A DNA stretch of 34,065 bases from Anaerolineae bacterium (GTDB lineage: Bacteria > Chloroflexota > Anaerolineae > E26-bin7): contig JAOZOT010000006.1 in NCBI GenBank assembly GCA_029933115.1, positions 1-34,065 on the forward strand, written 5' to 3'. How positions within the stretch are numbered: the stretch's first letter is position 1; each line of letters begins with the position of its first letter. Positions 18,101-25,187 of the stretch are shown in pieces. A model generated the notes under the pieces. That model ran no database searches and had not been told where the DNA came from. It saw nothing but the letters and a program-made list of their open reading frames with translations. Both the position numbers and the translations under genes were made by a program.

Positions 18101-21100
18101 TTTTTCACGACAAAGCAGCCAGCGCAGCAAGAGTAGCAAGAGCAAAGGCAGAAGCCAGGGCCACAGGTTCAGCAGCCGCTGCCAAAGGGGAGGTGGTTGG
18201 AGCGGCTCACCCCAGAAGGGCGTGTGCTCAAACACGTCGGGACTGGCCGCGCCGGGCAGAGGGATAGCCGGGCCAGAGTTGCCGTTTTCATCAATGGCCG
18301 TAACGAACACATCGAAGACTGGGTCATAGCGCTTGCTGTTGAAAGCCAGCCAGCGTCCATCCCGTGACCAGGTGGGCCAAGAGTTGCTCACGTTTTGGAG
18401 AGAGGTACCATCCGGCGCATCATTGGCCGCCAGGCGGCGGGCGTCGCCGCCGGCTGCCGGCACCAGGTAGATCTCGGCTGCTTCGTCAGAATAGGTGTGA
18501 TGACCCGTAGTGTGATGGGTGAGAGCCAGCCAGCGGCCGTCGGGGGAATAGGCGGGATAGTAGTTGAAGCCCTCATCGCTGGCCCCTGGCAGGGGTTGGG
18601 GTTGGCCGCCAGCAGCAGGCACGACATAGATGTCGCAAGGCCCTTCCACATCGGCTCCGCCAATACCCAATGGTGATTCGCTGCGCACAAAAGCTATGAT
18701 CTGACCATCAGAACTCCAAGCAGGCATAGTCTCTGTCAAAGCAGGATCGCTGGCACCCGGCAACGGCGTCACCGTGCCAGTTTGCAGATCAAGAATGTGA
18801 ATATCGCCGGTAGAGTCGGAGAAGGCCAGTTGCTGACCATCCGGAGACCAGGCATAGTAGACAGCGTCAATTGGTGGGATGTTCACCCGCTCCCCGGAGA
18901 GGGTGTAAATCACACCTCGACCGGGGATAGGGCCGACCACCGCTGCAATCTGGTGAGAGGCATTGGAGACAGCGTGGCAGCCCATGCATCCTTCTTGGTT
19001 GAGAGCGCGGAAAGGTGCCGGCTGAGCACCTTCCTCCTGACTGGTGAGAAAGATGCCAAAATCGCCACGGCTGGGGTCCATTCGCCAGAAGTAGATGGCC
19101 TCGGCGGGTTTGCACAGGCCAACGAAAAGCTCCCGGCCAATAAGAAAGGCCAGAAAGAGAGCATAAAGCAGAAATAGTATGGAAAGGATACGGCAGGGCC
19201 AACGCCAGCTCAGCCACAGGTTGTACCAGGCCATTTGGTTGCGGCGCGACCACCACCAGAGCAGGAGCACCAATAACAGAACCAGGAGCAGGGGCAGGAG
19301 CAGCGCCGGCACCCACCAGTAACGACTGGAACAGAAGAGGGGCTGGGTAGGCCGGGGCAGCAGGTCCAGCAGGCCAGGTGCGGGCGTAGGCACCGCTGGG
19401 GTGATCATCACCCCGGCGGGCGTTGGCGAGGCGACAGGAGTCGGGGTTAGTGTTGGAGTAGGTGTAGGGGTGGGTGCGAGAGCTTGTAACCATAGACCTG
19501 GCCCGGCCAGAAAGGCTCGGGCTTCTCTCTCGCACAGGATATACTCAACCCGGTCGCGCACGTCCACGAAAAACTGGCCGGATTGCCGGACTCTGGCCCG
19601 GTAGGAGACGACATGTTGCTCCCCCAAACTATTCAGGTGCCAGAGGATTGCATTTTGTGCTGTTTCACCGGTAAGCGACCCATTATCGGAAATCGAATCA
19701 GGGATGACCTCAATTTTAGCCGGGTCGAAGGTGTGGTTGATTTTGACGTCAGTGGCCGTGGCAAACTCCCGTATCTGTTGGGCGATAGAGATGTAGATGT
19801 CCTTGAGGTCAGAGGTGTCAGGAGAGAAATGATAATCGGCCGGGCTACTGGCAATCTGCTGCATCAGATCCTTATCCACATCGGCCCCAATGCCTACGGA
19901 AATGATGCGTATGCTGTCGGCTTTGGCTGCATCGGCGGCATTGACGGCGGAATAAAAATCACTTTGTCCATCAGAAAGGATGATGATCACAGGTGCGGCC
20001 TCAGCTCGACCATTACTGCGCAAGTCATCGTGAGCGACTCGTAAACCCTCATCTATCGCAGTGCCATCCCCGCCAGTGATGCTATCTATGCTGGCTTTGA
20101 TAGCAACCGGATCATGGGTCAGGGACTGGAGAAGATCGGCAGTGTCATTAAATTGAACCACTGCAACCCGGTCGCTCGCCATGTTCATTTCGCCGACAAA
20201 AGCTTTAGCTGCCTCTTTGGCATTTGCTAGCTTGGACTGGAAACCAATGACCGGATCCTCCATGCTGCTGGAGTGGTCAATGACCAGCATAGCATCCAGG
20301 GGCTTACCGGTGATCTCTGGCCCGCAGATGGAGCTATCGGCGCTCAAGATGAGATTAATAGTCACTTCCTGGCCGGGTTGAGTTACGGAAGGGACAATGT
20401 TTTTCTCCAGGCGCACTGCCTCATCGCCCGCCGGGGAAGGGGTGAGTGGGACCACCGGCGTTGGAGTGCTGGTGGAGGGTATCGTCGGTATGGGTGTGGG
20501 CGTGGCTGTAGAGAAATAAATGCCGTCACCGGCCGAACGCACCTCGCCCGCCGCATTGCGCAATTCAACGGTCACTGTATGCAGTCCTTCGCTACCTGGC
20601 AAGCTCCAGGACAACGTAGCGCTGAAGGGTTGCCAGTCGCCGAAGGGCTCCTCGTCGTTGCGCAAGCGCATCTCAGTGGCCCATTCCTCACCGTAGATGT
20701 GGAGGGTGACCGTCGGTGTCTCGGTGGAAAAAGCCTCGTTGTTGATGACAACGGGGAAAACATCGGGACTGGTGCCAAAGTTCTGCACCCAGTAATGGCT
20801 ATAGGGAGCATCTGGTTGGGGGAAAGAATCGTTTGCGTCGAAGGCATACCCTACGCCGATTTCACGGACACGAGGGTTGAGGATGTTGGCTCGGTGTCCA
20901 GAACTTCCCATCCAATTCTGCATGACTTCGGCCGGCGAGGCGGCACCGCTGCCAATGTTTTCGGCTACCACAGACCAATGATACCCGGCAGCGGTAATCC
21001 TGTCAGCCGGGGTAGTCCCAGTATGGGGGTTGCTGTGATCGAAGAAATCCCCCGCGGCCATTGCCTCAGCGTGGGCCTGAGCCGCCTGAGCCAGCAGGGG

Positions 21101-21286
21101 GTTTTCTTTCAAGGGGGGCAAGCCGGCTTTCTCGCGCTCCAGGTTGGTCAGGTAGATGACTTCCTGGGCTGGGGAAGGGGCAGGTAATTCACCCTGAGCC
21201 AACCCTACTAGGGGGAAACCAGGTGTAAGAGAAAAGACCAGAACAGTACAGGTGTTCGCCAGCAATAGAAAGAGCCTGCGTTTCAT
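15113..21286 (-). CDS. Giant membrane fusion: CAP + VWA + CxxCH/beta-propeller + tubulin-like protein
   Basis: From ATG 21286 the product is 2057 residues. A signal peptide (1-31) precedes a CAP/SCP domain (about 40-172, with AENIGSG, NWMGSSGHRANIL and HYWVQNFG) and an Ig-like segment (about 190-258). After a Thr-Pro linker comes a VWA domain (about 328-508) with a complete MIDAS: DHSSS at 337-341, Thr409 and Asp439. A second Thr-Pro linker leads to membrane helices at about 657-679 and 699-722, then CMGCH (767-771) and PD40/TolB-type propeller repeats (about 808-1025; SPDG/SSDG/SRDG turns). A third helix (about 1037-1058) leads into a tubulin-like region (1100-2057) with IGLGGTG (1104-1110) and AGGFGSG (1264-1270). 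The arginine-rich loop between the first two helices fits positive-inside. The start is chosen by signal peptide and ribosome site. Confidence 0.85.
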   Translation of the reverse strand: MKRRLFLLLANTCTVLVFSLTPGFPLVGLAQGELPAPSPAQEVIYLTNLEREKAGLPPLKENPLLAQAAQAHAEAMAAGDFFDHSNPHTGTTPADRITAAGYHWSVVAENIGSGAASPAEVMQNWMGSSGHRANILNPRVREIGVGYAFDANDSFPQPDAPYSHYWVQNFGTSPDVFPVVINNEAFSTETPTVTLHIYGEEWATEMRLRNDEEPFGDWQPFSATLSWSLPGSEGLHTVTVELRNAAGEVRSAGDGIYFSTATPTPIPTIPSTSTPTPVVPLTPSPAGDEAVRLEKNIVPSVTQPGQEVTINLILSADSSICGPEITGKPLDAMLVIDHSSSMEDPVIGFQSKLANAKEAAKAFVGEMNMASDRVAVVQFNDTADLLQSLTHDPVAIKASIDSITGGDGTAIDEGLRVAHDDLRSNGRAEAAPVIIILSDGQSDFYSAVNAADAAKADSIRIISVGIGADVDKDLMQQIASSPADYHFSPDTSDLKDIYISIAQQIREFATATDVKINHTFDPAKIEVIPDSISDNGSLTGETAQNAILWHLNSLGEQHVVSYRARVRQSGQFFVDVRDRVEYILCEREARAFLAGPGLWLQALAPTPTPTPTLTPTPVASPTPAGVMITPAVPTPAPGLLDLLPRPTQPLFCSSRYWWVPALLLPLLLVLLLVLLLWWWSRRNQMAWYNLWLSWRWPCRILSILFLLYALFLAFLIGRELFVGLCKPAEAIYFWRMDPSRGDFGIFLTSQEEGAQPAPFRALNQEGCMGCHAVSNASHQIAAVVGPIPGRGVIYTLSGERVNIPPIDAVYYAWSPDGQQLAFSDSTGDIHILDLQTGTVTPLPGASDPALTETMPAWSSDGQIIAFVRSESPLGIGGADVEGPCDIYVVPAAGGQPQPLPGASDEGFNYYPAYSPDGRWLALTHHTTGHHTYSDEAAEIYLVPAAGGDARRLAANDAPDGTSLQNVSNSWPTWSRDGRWLAFNSKRYDPVFDVFVTAIDENGNSGPAIPLPGAASPDVFEHTPFWGEPLQPPPLWQRLLNLWPWLLPLLLLLLLRWLLCREKAVSPPIPLPPLGGRPEPRRPVQFLAHWRGLPPEWDPAPTLVIGLGGTGRWVLTHLKKNLLDAGAGQWREQVQLLLLDTAPQEIVQGQELTVQFAGVSLSDEEQLVMGEDLRDLIRRMAQDPEAEPEMQGWFPAEEYTRVRHLPDAQMDVRRTTHQRRPVGRAVVFHDVHQGEASRLWQTLSQAVRRVLYQEQARVIIVGSLAGGFGSGTLADVAYLVRRATQVTGENAAAVVTAFLATDNAFVVHTRSPQLTLNSMATLRELGRFLLARGRPFPMTYNQESRDEVFNGYIEWSVFDEIFIFDGQRPQYPLTLLEPERGMFPLMADLITAFIDRGSRLMEEVRANLRTQAATVQVERGEPVVSTLGGYTYRLPLRDLARGLKLRFAHDLLVLYLAGPEFKGREITLSPDLCQDKYPDGLAVMADHFLRGTMAGRGEGVGGATILVANLAQGAGPAPEWRSLTPNGVKDHLTHFRQVLNATVLRLLNGRPEDEITTARSGKLGYTLAFLDELAATLRRTRERAEYLAGQVPTEMQAGHKALLDLIGQEERIVGEVQAQVTQSVNFLLGQTPVGAPGQKPVRRGLLDLLREQLAQEQQRREEMRRISVRQVFADEEFFNLLYRDYFAPYLTREGLERLYWRERPDGGLELALRHWEDITFTADAQGQEQFLAGLLALAEAVGQEVWQLRLDPFFDDEERGLWRDEKLLRRESEEARAWAEPLTTVRVGMAHEQEPHRYLWVNRTVRSRDAFARQVQLVANMREEVQRLNATDPYSAALITSLDILPLSALDCVARLETEYKNAHRLGEISWARDVRSQPEPVHIFAAERHALAYEQRLGELHEPPRLFHPHFVAALEDLERAREFVLAYALGWVVRSRFQERGEWRERYVLVLPDQEEIPLTRGDRPNDPVALVVRAMQSFVLGHPRADVVQHQYSADELARLVAEVVAANIPQASQTLRDFLTQKPADLAGEARIGADDFWSFARLVVRDELEGVSR

Positions 21287-21292
21287 CGAATT

Positions 21293-21299
21293 CCCCCTT
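21293..21299 (-). promoter_or_regulatory. Shine-Dalgarno site that fixes the start of the giant fusion
   Basis: AAGGGGG on the minus strand, six bases before ATG 21286. The ATG starts a typical signal peptide (MKRRLFLLLA). The frame is open upstream to 21463, but those codons fall inside the inverted-repeat element and are not expected to be translated. Confidence 0.65.
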
Positions 21300-21351
21300 G
21301 GATATAACTGCCCTAGCCGTGAGCAGGGTAAACACTTCATGAGGTTTGTGG

Positions 21352-21571
21352 TGCCCCTGCCCTCAGAGGCGCTTAAGGGCATATGCGTCAACTCAAGCGG
21401 TTGAAACCGCGCCTCGGGGGCGTTCCGCCGGATGTCCACCTCCATGGACATGTCTCCATCCACGAAGGTGGACGGCCAGCCGGTAGGGGCAGAGCGCCCC
21501 CTTCTTCAGGCGCGATTTCCAATCGCCAGCCTTTAAGTTGACACATATGGGCTCTTAAAAGGGCAGAGGCA
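21352..21571. repeat. MITE-like ~220-bp inverted-repeat element
   Basis: The intergenic stretch between the two tubulin-like genes is one long imperfect palindrome. Outer arms pair TGCCCCTGCCC (21352-21362) with its near complement at 21561-21571. Next, CATATGCGTCAACT (21380-21393) pairs with CATATGTGTCAACT read on the other strand (21536-21549). Then TTGAAACCGCGCCT (21401-21414) pairs with the segment at 21508-21522, and an inner perfect 8-base arm GTCCACCT (21434-21441) pairs with AGGTGGAC (21465-21472). No transposase is encoded. This fits a non-autonomous element or a long intergenic hairpin; it ends 16 bases before the upstream gene's stop. Confidence 0.75.
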
Positions 21572-21587
21572 ACCGGAGCATGGTGAT

Positions 21588-24500
21588 CTACTTCACACCT
21601 TTCAGCAAGTCGTCCATGGCCAGATTCAGGCTCTCGATGTCCTCATCGAGGATCATGAATTGGGCGATGGCGACATCCTGGTCTAGGACACTGGTCTGTT
21701 CGTTACGGATCAGTTTTTCAAGCTCTGCCTGTTTCTCTTGCAGGAATCGGCGTTCTAGCCACAACCGCTGGAAACGCTCTCTGTCTGTCTGAGGAAGCAT
21801 CTCGGCGCGCTCGCGGAAGGCAGGGTCGTCAATACCGGTACCCTTTTGTTGCATTTCCGTAACCACCCTGTCCCTGGCGGCCTGCACGGCCCGACGGGCA
21901 CGGGGGTAATCAATGGGAAGAGTTACGTCAGGTCGTACATCTCGTCGCTGATAGCTCCAGATTTTCATGGCCTCTACGATGTCTGGATCGCCGGGAGCCG
22001 GGCGGGTCAGGTAAATCTTCAGGGCCGGCTCCGGCCCCCGGACACTGCCGGTATCCTCCGGCGGCAGGTCCAGGCACCAGAAGTTTTCGTATCCGCCGCC
22101 AATTCCTTCATGCCGGTCCCGGTGGATGAGATCGAAGGCCTGGCAGCGGACAAAGAGACGGAGTAGGTCCATGTCTTCCATTTGCAACACAATATCGTTA
22201 TGCAGAGCCCGATGCATGATATTTAATCTACCCGGAATACGGGTCTCCAGCCGGGCAGCGTTCACCTCGGCTGGGAAGAGATGGAGTGTCTCCCGGCCTA
22301 GCCGACCCCGGATGCCCCGAGCGCCCTCTACCTCACCAATGTGGGTCCAATAGTCCGCCTCAGCGCCGCGATATGACTCCACCCCTTCCAAAGGGATCAG
22401 GTCTAGAGTATGCACCAGGCGCAGAGCGAAACGATCTGTCGAGTTGACTACATCGTTCAGCTTCCCTCTGGCCTGGGTCAAGTTTTCCAGACGAGATCGG
22501 ACGGCTTCCAGGTAATCTCGCTCAGCCGGGTCAGTGCCGTAGGCTACGTGGAGGTAATTGGCCGGCACTACTGACTCCCCCGTGGCACTTAGCAGGACGT
22601 CGGCTTTCGCCGCCAGGAGGTCGGCCAGGGCATTGGGATCGGTGAATCGCCGGGTCATCAGGTATTTCAGGATGGACTCCTGTTCCCAGGCATCAGCAAA
22701 TACCTGGCGGGCAGGCGTGAGCAGGAGGTTCAGATTTCGTTCCTGGTTCTCTAACCCCAGGCGATTTTGTGCTTCGTCTTCCGAGACCTGAGCGAGAAAG
22801 CGAAAGCCAAAAGTTTCTTTGAGGCCGGTCCGCTGCTGCTCATAGCGCCAAAGGACTTTGGCCAGGTAGTCGTCCACGCCGGGGCGCAACTCCTGGGCGT
22901 ATTTCTGGTAAAGCTGGTCCAGATAGCCCTGGTCCCAGACGAACTCGCGCACTGGCACTGTTTGCTCAGCTTTGATGGCATTTCTAATCTGGCGCTCACC
23001 ACGCAACAACCAACCGTATAGGCTGTTATAGCCAAGGCCCAGGGTTGAGGCCCAGCTTTGCGCGCTCTCCCGCAACTGGTGGGTATGTTGCAACATGGCA
23101 TCCACTAGGCCCCGCACCAGGTCTTCAACGATGAGGGTCTTCTCTATGTCTATTAACTCCTGCTCGGCATCCAGGTAAGCCTTGCGACGTCGTCCACCAA
23201 AGATACCACCTGGTTTTGCTTCCAACTCCTGGCGCGTAGACTGGACTGCTGAGATGTTGGTCTGTTTTTCCCCACGAGCCTCTCGCATTTGTCCGGCTTC
23301 ATTTAGCGCTTTAAGGAAACGACCCAATATCTCTTCCAACCTCTCCAGGAAATCCAACAGGTAACCCAGTTTGCCACCTCGCTGGACGGAGGCCGAGTCG
23401 TCCGGGTTTTGCCCACCGTTTAGGATGTTTTCACACTCTGTTTGTAGAAATAACCGATAACGATCCAGTTGGATTCGTGTGTATTCTTCCAGCGCCAGGC
23501 GATATTGCCCCCCCACGCGTTGGCCGGTGCGCAGATCCTCGCGGCCCAGGTGATAGCCCTTGTAGGCTTCCACTCCCCGCAGGATACGATCAAGGGCACT
23601 GCCGGCGCTTTCCCCTCGCTGGTTGGGGGGCACCTCATCTGTCAGACGGCTACTCAACTCCTGTTGTACCCGCTGCCGTATGGCAACGATTTCACTGGTA
23701 GTGCCAGGCGGATCCAGGTGTATCTCCCAGTCGCGTACTTCGCGCGAGCTCAATTCTTTCACGATAGCCGGGTCCTGGGGGCGGTAGTTGAGAGACACCC
23801 GTGCTACTTCTTGGAAGAAGGGGGTGCTGGCTATCCGTTCGCCGCTGCGCAATGATTGCACCTCGGCCGTTTGGAGAAAACGAGCAGCGGCATCCCGACC
23901 GGGCACGCCAGGGATTTCGGCGTTGGCATCGGGGGCCAAAGCAGTCGGGTAGCCGTCTTCGTCCTTCCTGTCAGGCCTCAAAAGGATATCCAACGCCTCC
24001 AAAGCCAGGCGATGGGCCAGCCAGTCGGTGATGTGGTGCATCGGCAGAATCAGTGAAAAGCCTCCCACAGCCGAGTCGAAGGATGTCGTGCGCTCATCTC
24101 CCACCTGCAATCCCATCTGCGAGGCCTGAGAAATGACGTTGGTCGTGTGCCGGTCGTAGACGTCCTCCTCCCCCTCTTCAGGCCTGTCCAGCATGGCCGC
24201 GATAGCATCAGCGATGGCGGCTGTCACCCCGTACTCCGGCAAGACGTTAGTCAGGGGATTACGCTTGCTCTGGCCATCTACATGGTAGAGGAAATCAAAC
24301 AGTTTGGTCTTGATGGAATTACGCCAGATACCCCCCTGACCTGAGGCATGGTAATACATTGGGTAGCCATGCTCATACTGGAAGTCCACCATAAAGCGCT
24401 TGTTTTCCCTCATGCAGGCATAACTCCGGGCCCGCATGGCTGGTTTCACACCGCCGGGGATGGCGCTGAAGGCTTCGGGCAACACCAGGAAACCGCGTAG

Positions 24501-25154
24501 GTGAGTGGATAACTGGTGATCCATTTGAGCGATCTGCCGCACCAGGTAGGCAATGTCCACAAACATGCCCGCTCCAGTACCGCCAGCCACCGAGGCCACC
24601 AGGAAGACATCCATTGAGGTGAAGAAACCCGTCTTGCGTATATCGCCGATGGCTCGATTTAATAAGTTGTAGGTAGAAGAGCGGGCTGGCGCCGAGACAT
24701 CGTAGAAGACGGCCAGGCGGCCAAACTGGCGCAATTGCCCTGAACCACGTTCCAGAGTAAACGAGGCGCGGGGGAGGCTCTCCAGGTAAGTGCGTGCCTG
24801 GAACCAGGGCCCGATGTGAGGATGTTTCCCTTGGTCTACCTGACGGACGAAGTCGTAAACGTCACCGCCGATCCAGTAGTACTCGCCTGGTTCGAGCTCT
24901 GTGCGCAAAGCAGCAATCTGTATCTCCCCTGAGGTCTGCGCTGATTGCCCTTTGTCCTTGACGGTATCCAGGGCAATGAGCTTCACCTGAGGTGGCAGAC
25001 TGCGTTCTCTGGAGGTCAGCAAATGTGCTTTCAGATGGCGCAGGGTCAGCACGCCGGTGCCACCCAGTCCAATTACTAGTGCTGGACGATACATGGGTTC
25101 ATCTCCTTCTTTTAGCTTACGCAGTAATTGTTCAGGCTTCCGAGGTTTTGCCAT
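21588..25154 (-). CDS. Cytosolic tubulin/FtsZ-like GTPase-family protein (Tubulin_2-like)
   Basis: The 1188-residue product has no signal peptide or membrane helix. IGLGGTG at 28-34 matches the first nucleotide loop, and AGGTGAG at 190-196 matches the tubulin/FtsZ signature (GGGTGSG), with MFVDIAYLVRQ following as helix H4. MRARSYACMRENKRFM (about 240-255) corresponds to the guanine-side helix segment seen in tubulin-like families. It is about three times the length of FtsZ. The extra ~800 residues include a GKLGY motif (594), HTLDLIPL (915-922) and a charged C-terminal coiled coil (about 1090-1188). It is homologous along its whole length to the cytoplasmic part of the protein encoded next. 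AAGG precedes the ATG by five bases; the VWA gene ends 33 bases upstream. Confidence 0.85.
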   Translation of the reverse strand: MAKPRKPEQLLRKLKEGDEPMYRPALVIGLGGTGVLTLRHLKAHLLTSRERSLPPQVKLIALDTVKDKGQSAQTSGEIQIAALRTELEPGEYYWIGGDVYDFVRQVDQGKHPHIGPWFQARTYLESLPRASFTLERGSGQLRQFGRLAVFYDVSAPARSSTYNLLNRAIGDIRKTGFFTSMDVFLVASVAGGTGAGMFVDIAYLVRQIAQMDHQLSTHLRGFLVLPEAFSAIPGGVKPAMRARSYACMRENKRFMVDFQYEHGYPMYYHASGQGGIWRNSIKTKLFDFLYHVDGQSKRNPLTNVLPEYGVTAAIADAIAAMLDRPEEGEEDVYDRHTTNVISQASQMGLQVGDERTTSFDSAVGGFSLILPMHHITDWLAHRLALEALDILLRPDRKDEDGYPTALAPDANAEIPGVPGRDAAARFLQTAEVQSLRSGERIASTPFFQEVARVSLNYRPQDPAIVKELSSREVRDWEIHLDPPGTTSEIVAIRQRVQQELSSRLTDEVPPNQRGESAGSALDRILRGVEAYKGYHLGREDLRTGQRVGGQYRLALEEYTRIQLDRYRLFLQTECENILNGGQNPDDSASVQRGGKLGYLLDFLERLEEILGRFLKALNEAGQMREARGEKQTNISAVQSTRQELEAKPGGIFGGRRRKAYLDAEQELIDIEKTLIVEDLVRGLVDAMLQHTHQLRESAQSWASTLGLGYNSLYGWLLRGERQIRNAIKAEQTVPVREFVWDQGYLDQLYQKYAQELRPGVDDYLAKVLWRYEQQRTGLKETFGFRFLAQVSEDEAQNRLGLENQERNLNLLLTPARQVFADAWEQESILKYLMTRRFTDPNALADLLAAKADVLLSATGESVVPANYLHVAYGTDPAERDYLEAVRSRLENLTQARGKLNDVVNSTDRFALRLVHTLDLIPLEGVESYRGAEADYWTHIGEVEGARGIRGRLGRETLHLFPAEVNAARLETRIPGRLNIMHRALHNDIVLQMEDMDLLRLFVRCQAFDLIHRDRHEGIGGGYENFWCLDLPPEDTGSVRGPEPALKIYLTRPAPGDPDIVEAMKIWSYQRRDVRPDVTLPIDYPRARRAVQAARDRVVTEMQQKGTGIDDPAFRERAEMLPQTDRERFQRLWLERRFLQEKQAELEKLIRNEQTSVLDQDVAIAQFMILDEDIESLNLAMDDLLKGVK

Positions 25155-25187
25155 TGAAACCTTGGGGATCTTTCTCCCAAACGATTG

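Noticed and set aside
15085..18329. Several plus-strand frames of 200-230 codons opposite the tubulin-like region
   Set aside because: Compositionally odd (Pro/Arg/Ser-rich) shadows of the minus-strand gene, which carries conserved nucleotide-loop motifs.
20273..21187. Plus-strand open frame of ~300 codons opposite the CAP and VWA region
   Set aside because: It lies wholly antisense to the clearly recognisable CAP and VWA domains, has no domain and no ribosome site, and reflects codon bias of the true gene.
21287..21463. N-terminal extension of the giant fusion to 21463
   Set aside because: The extra codons fall inside the inverted-repeat element and precede a proper signal peptide with its own ribosome site at 21293-21299.
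21588..25154. Cell-division FtsZ
   Set aside because: Three times too long, loops differ in detail, no C-terminal FtsA/ZipA-binding peptide and no division genes nearby.
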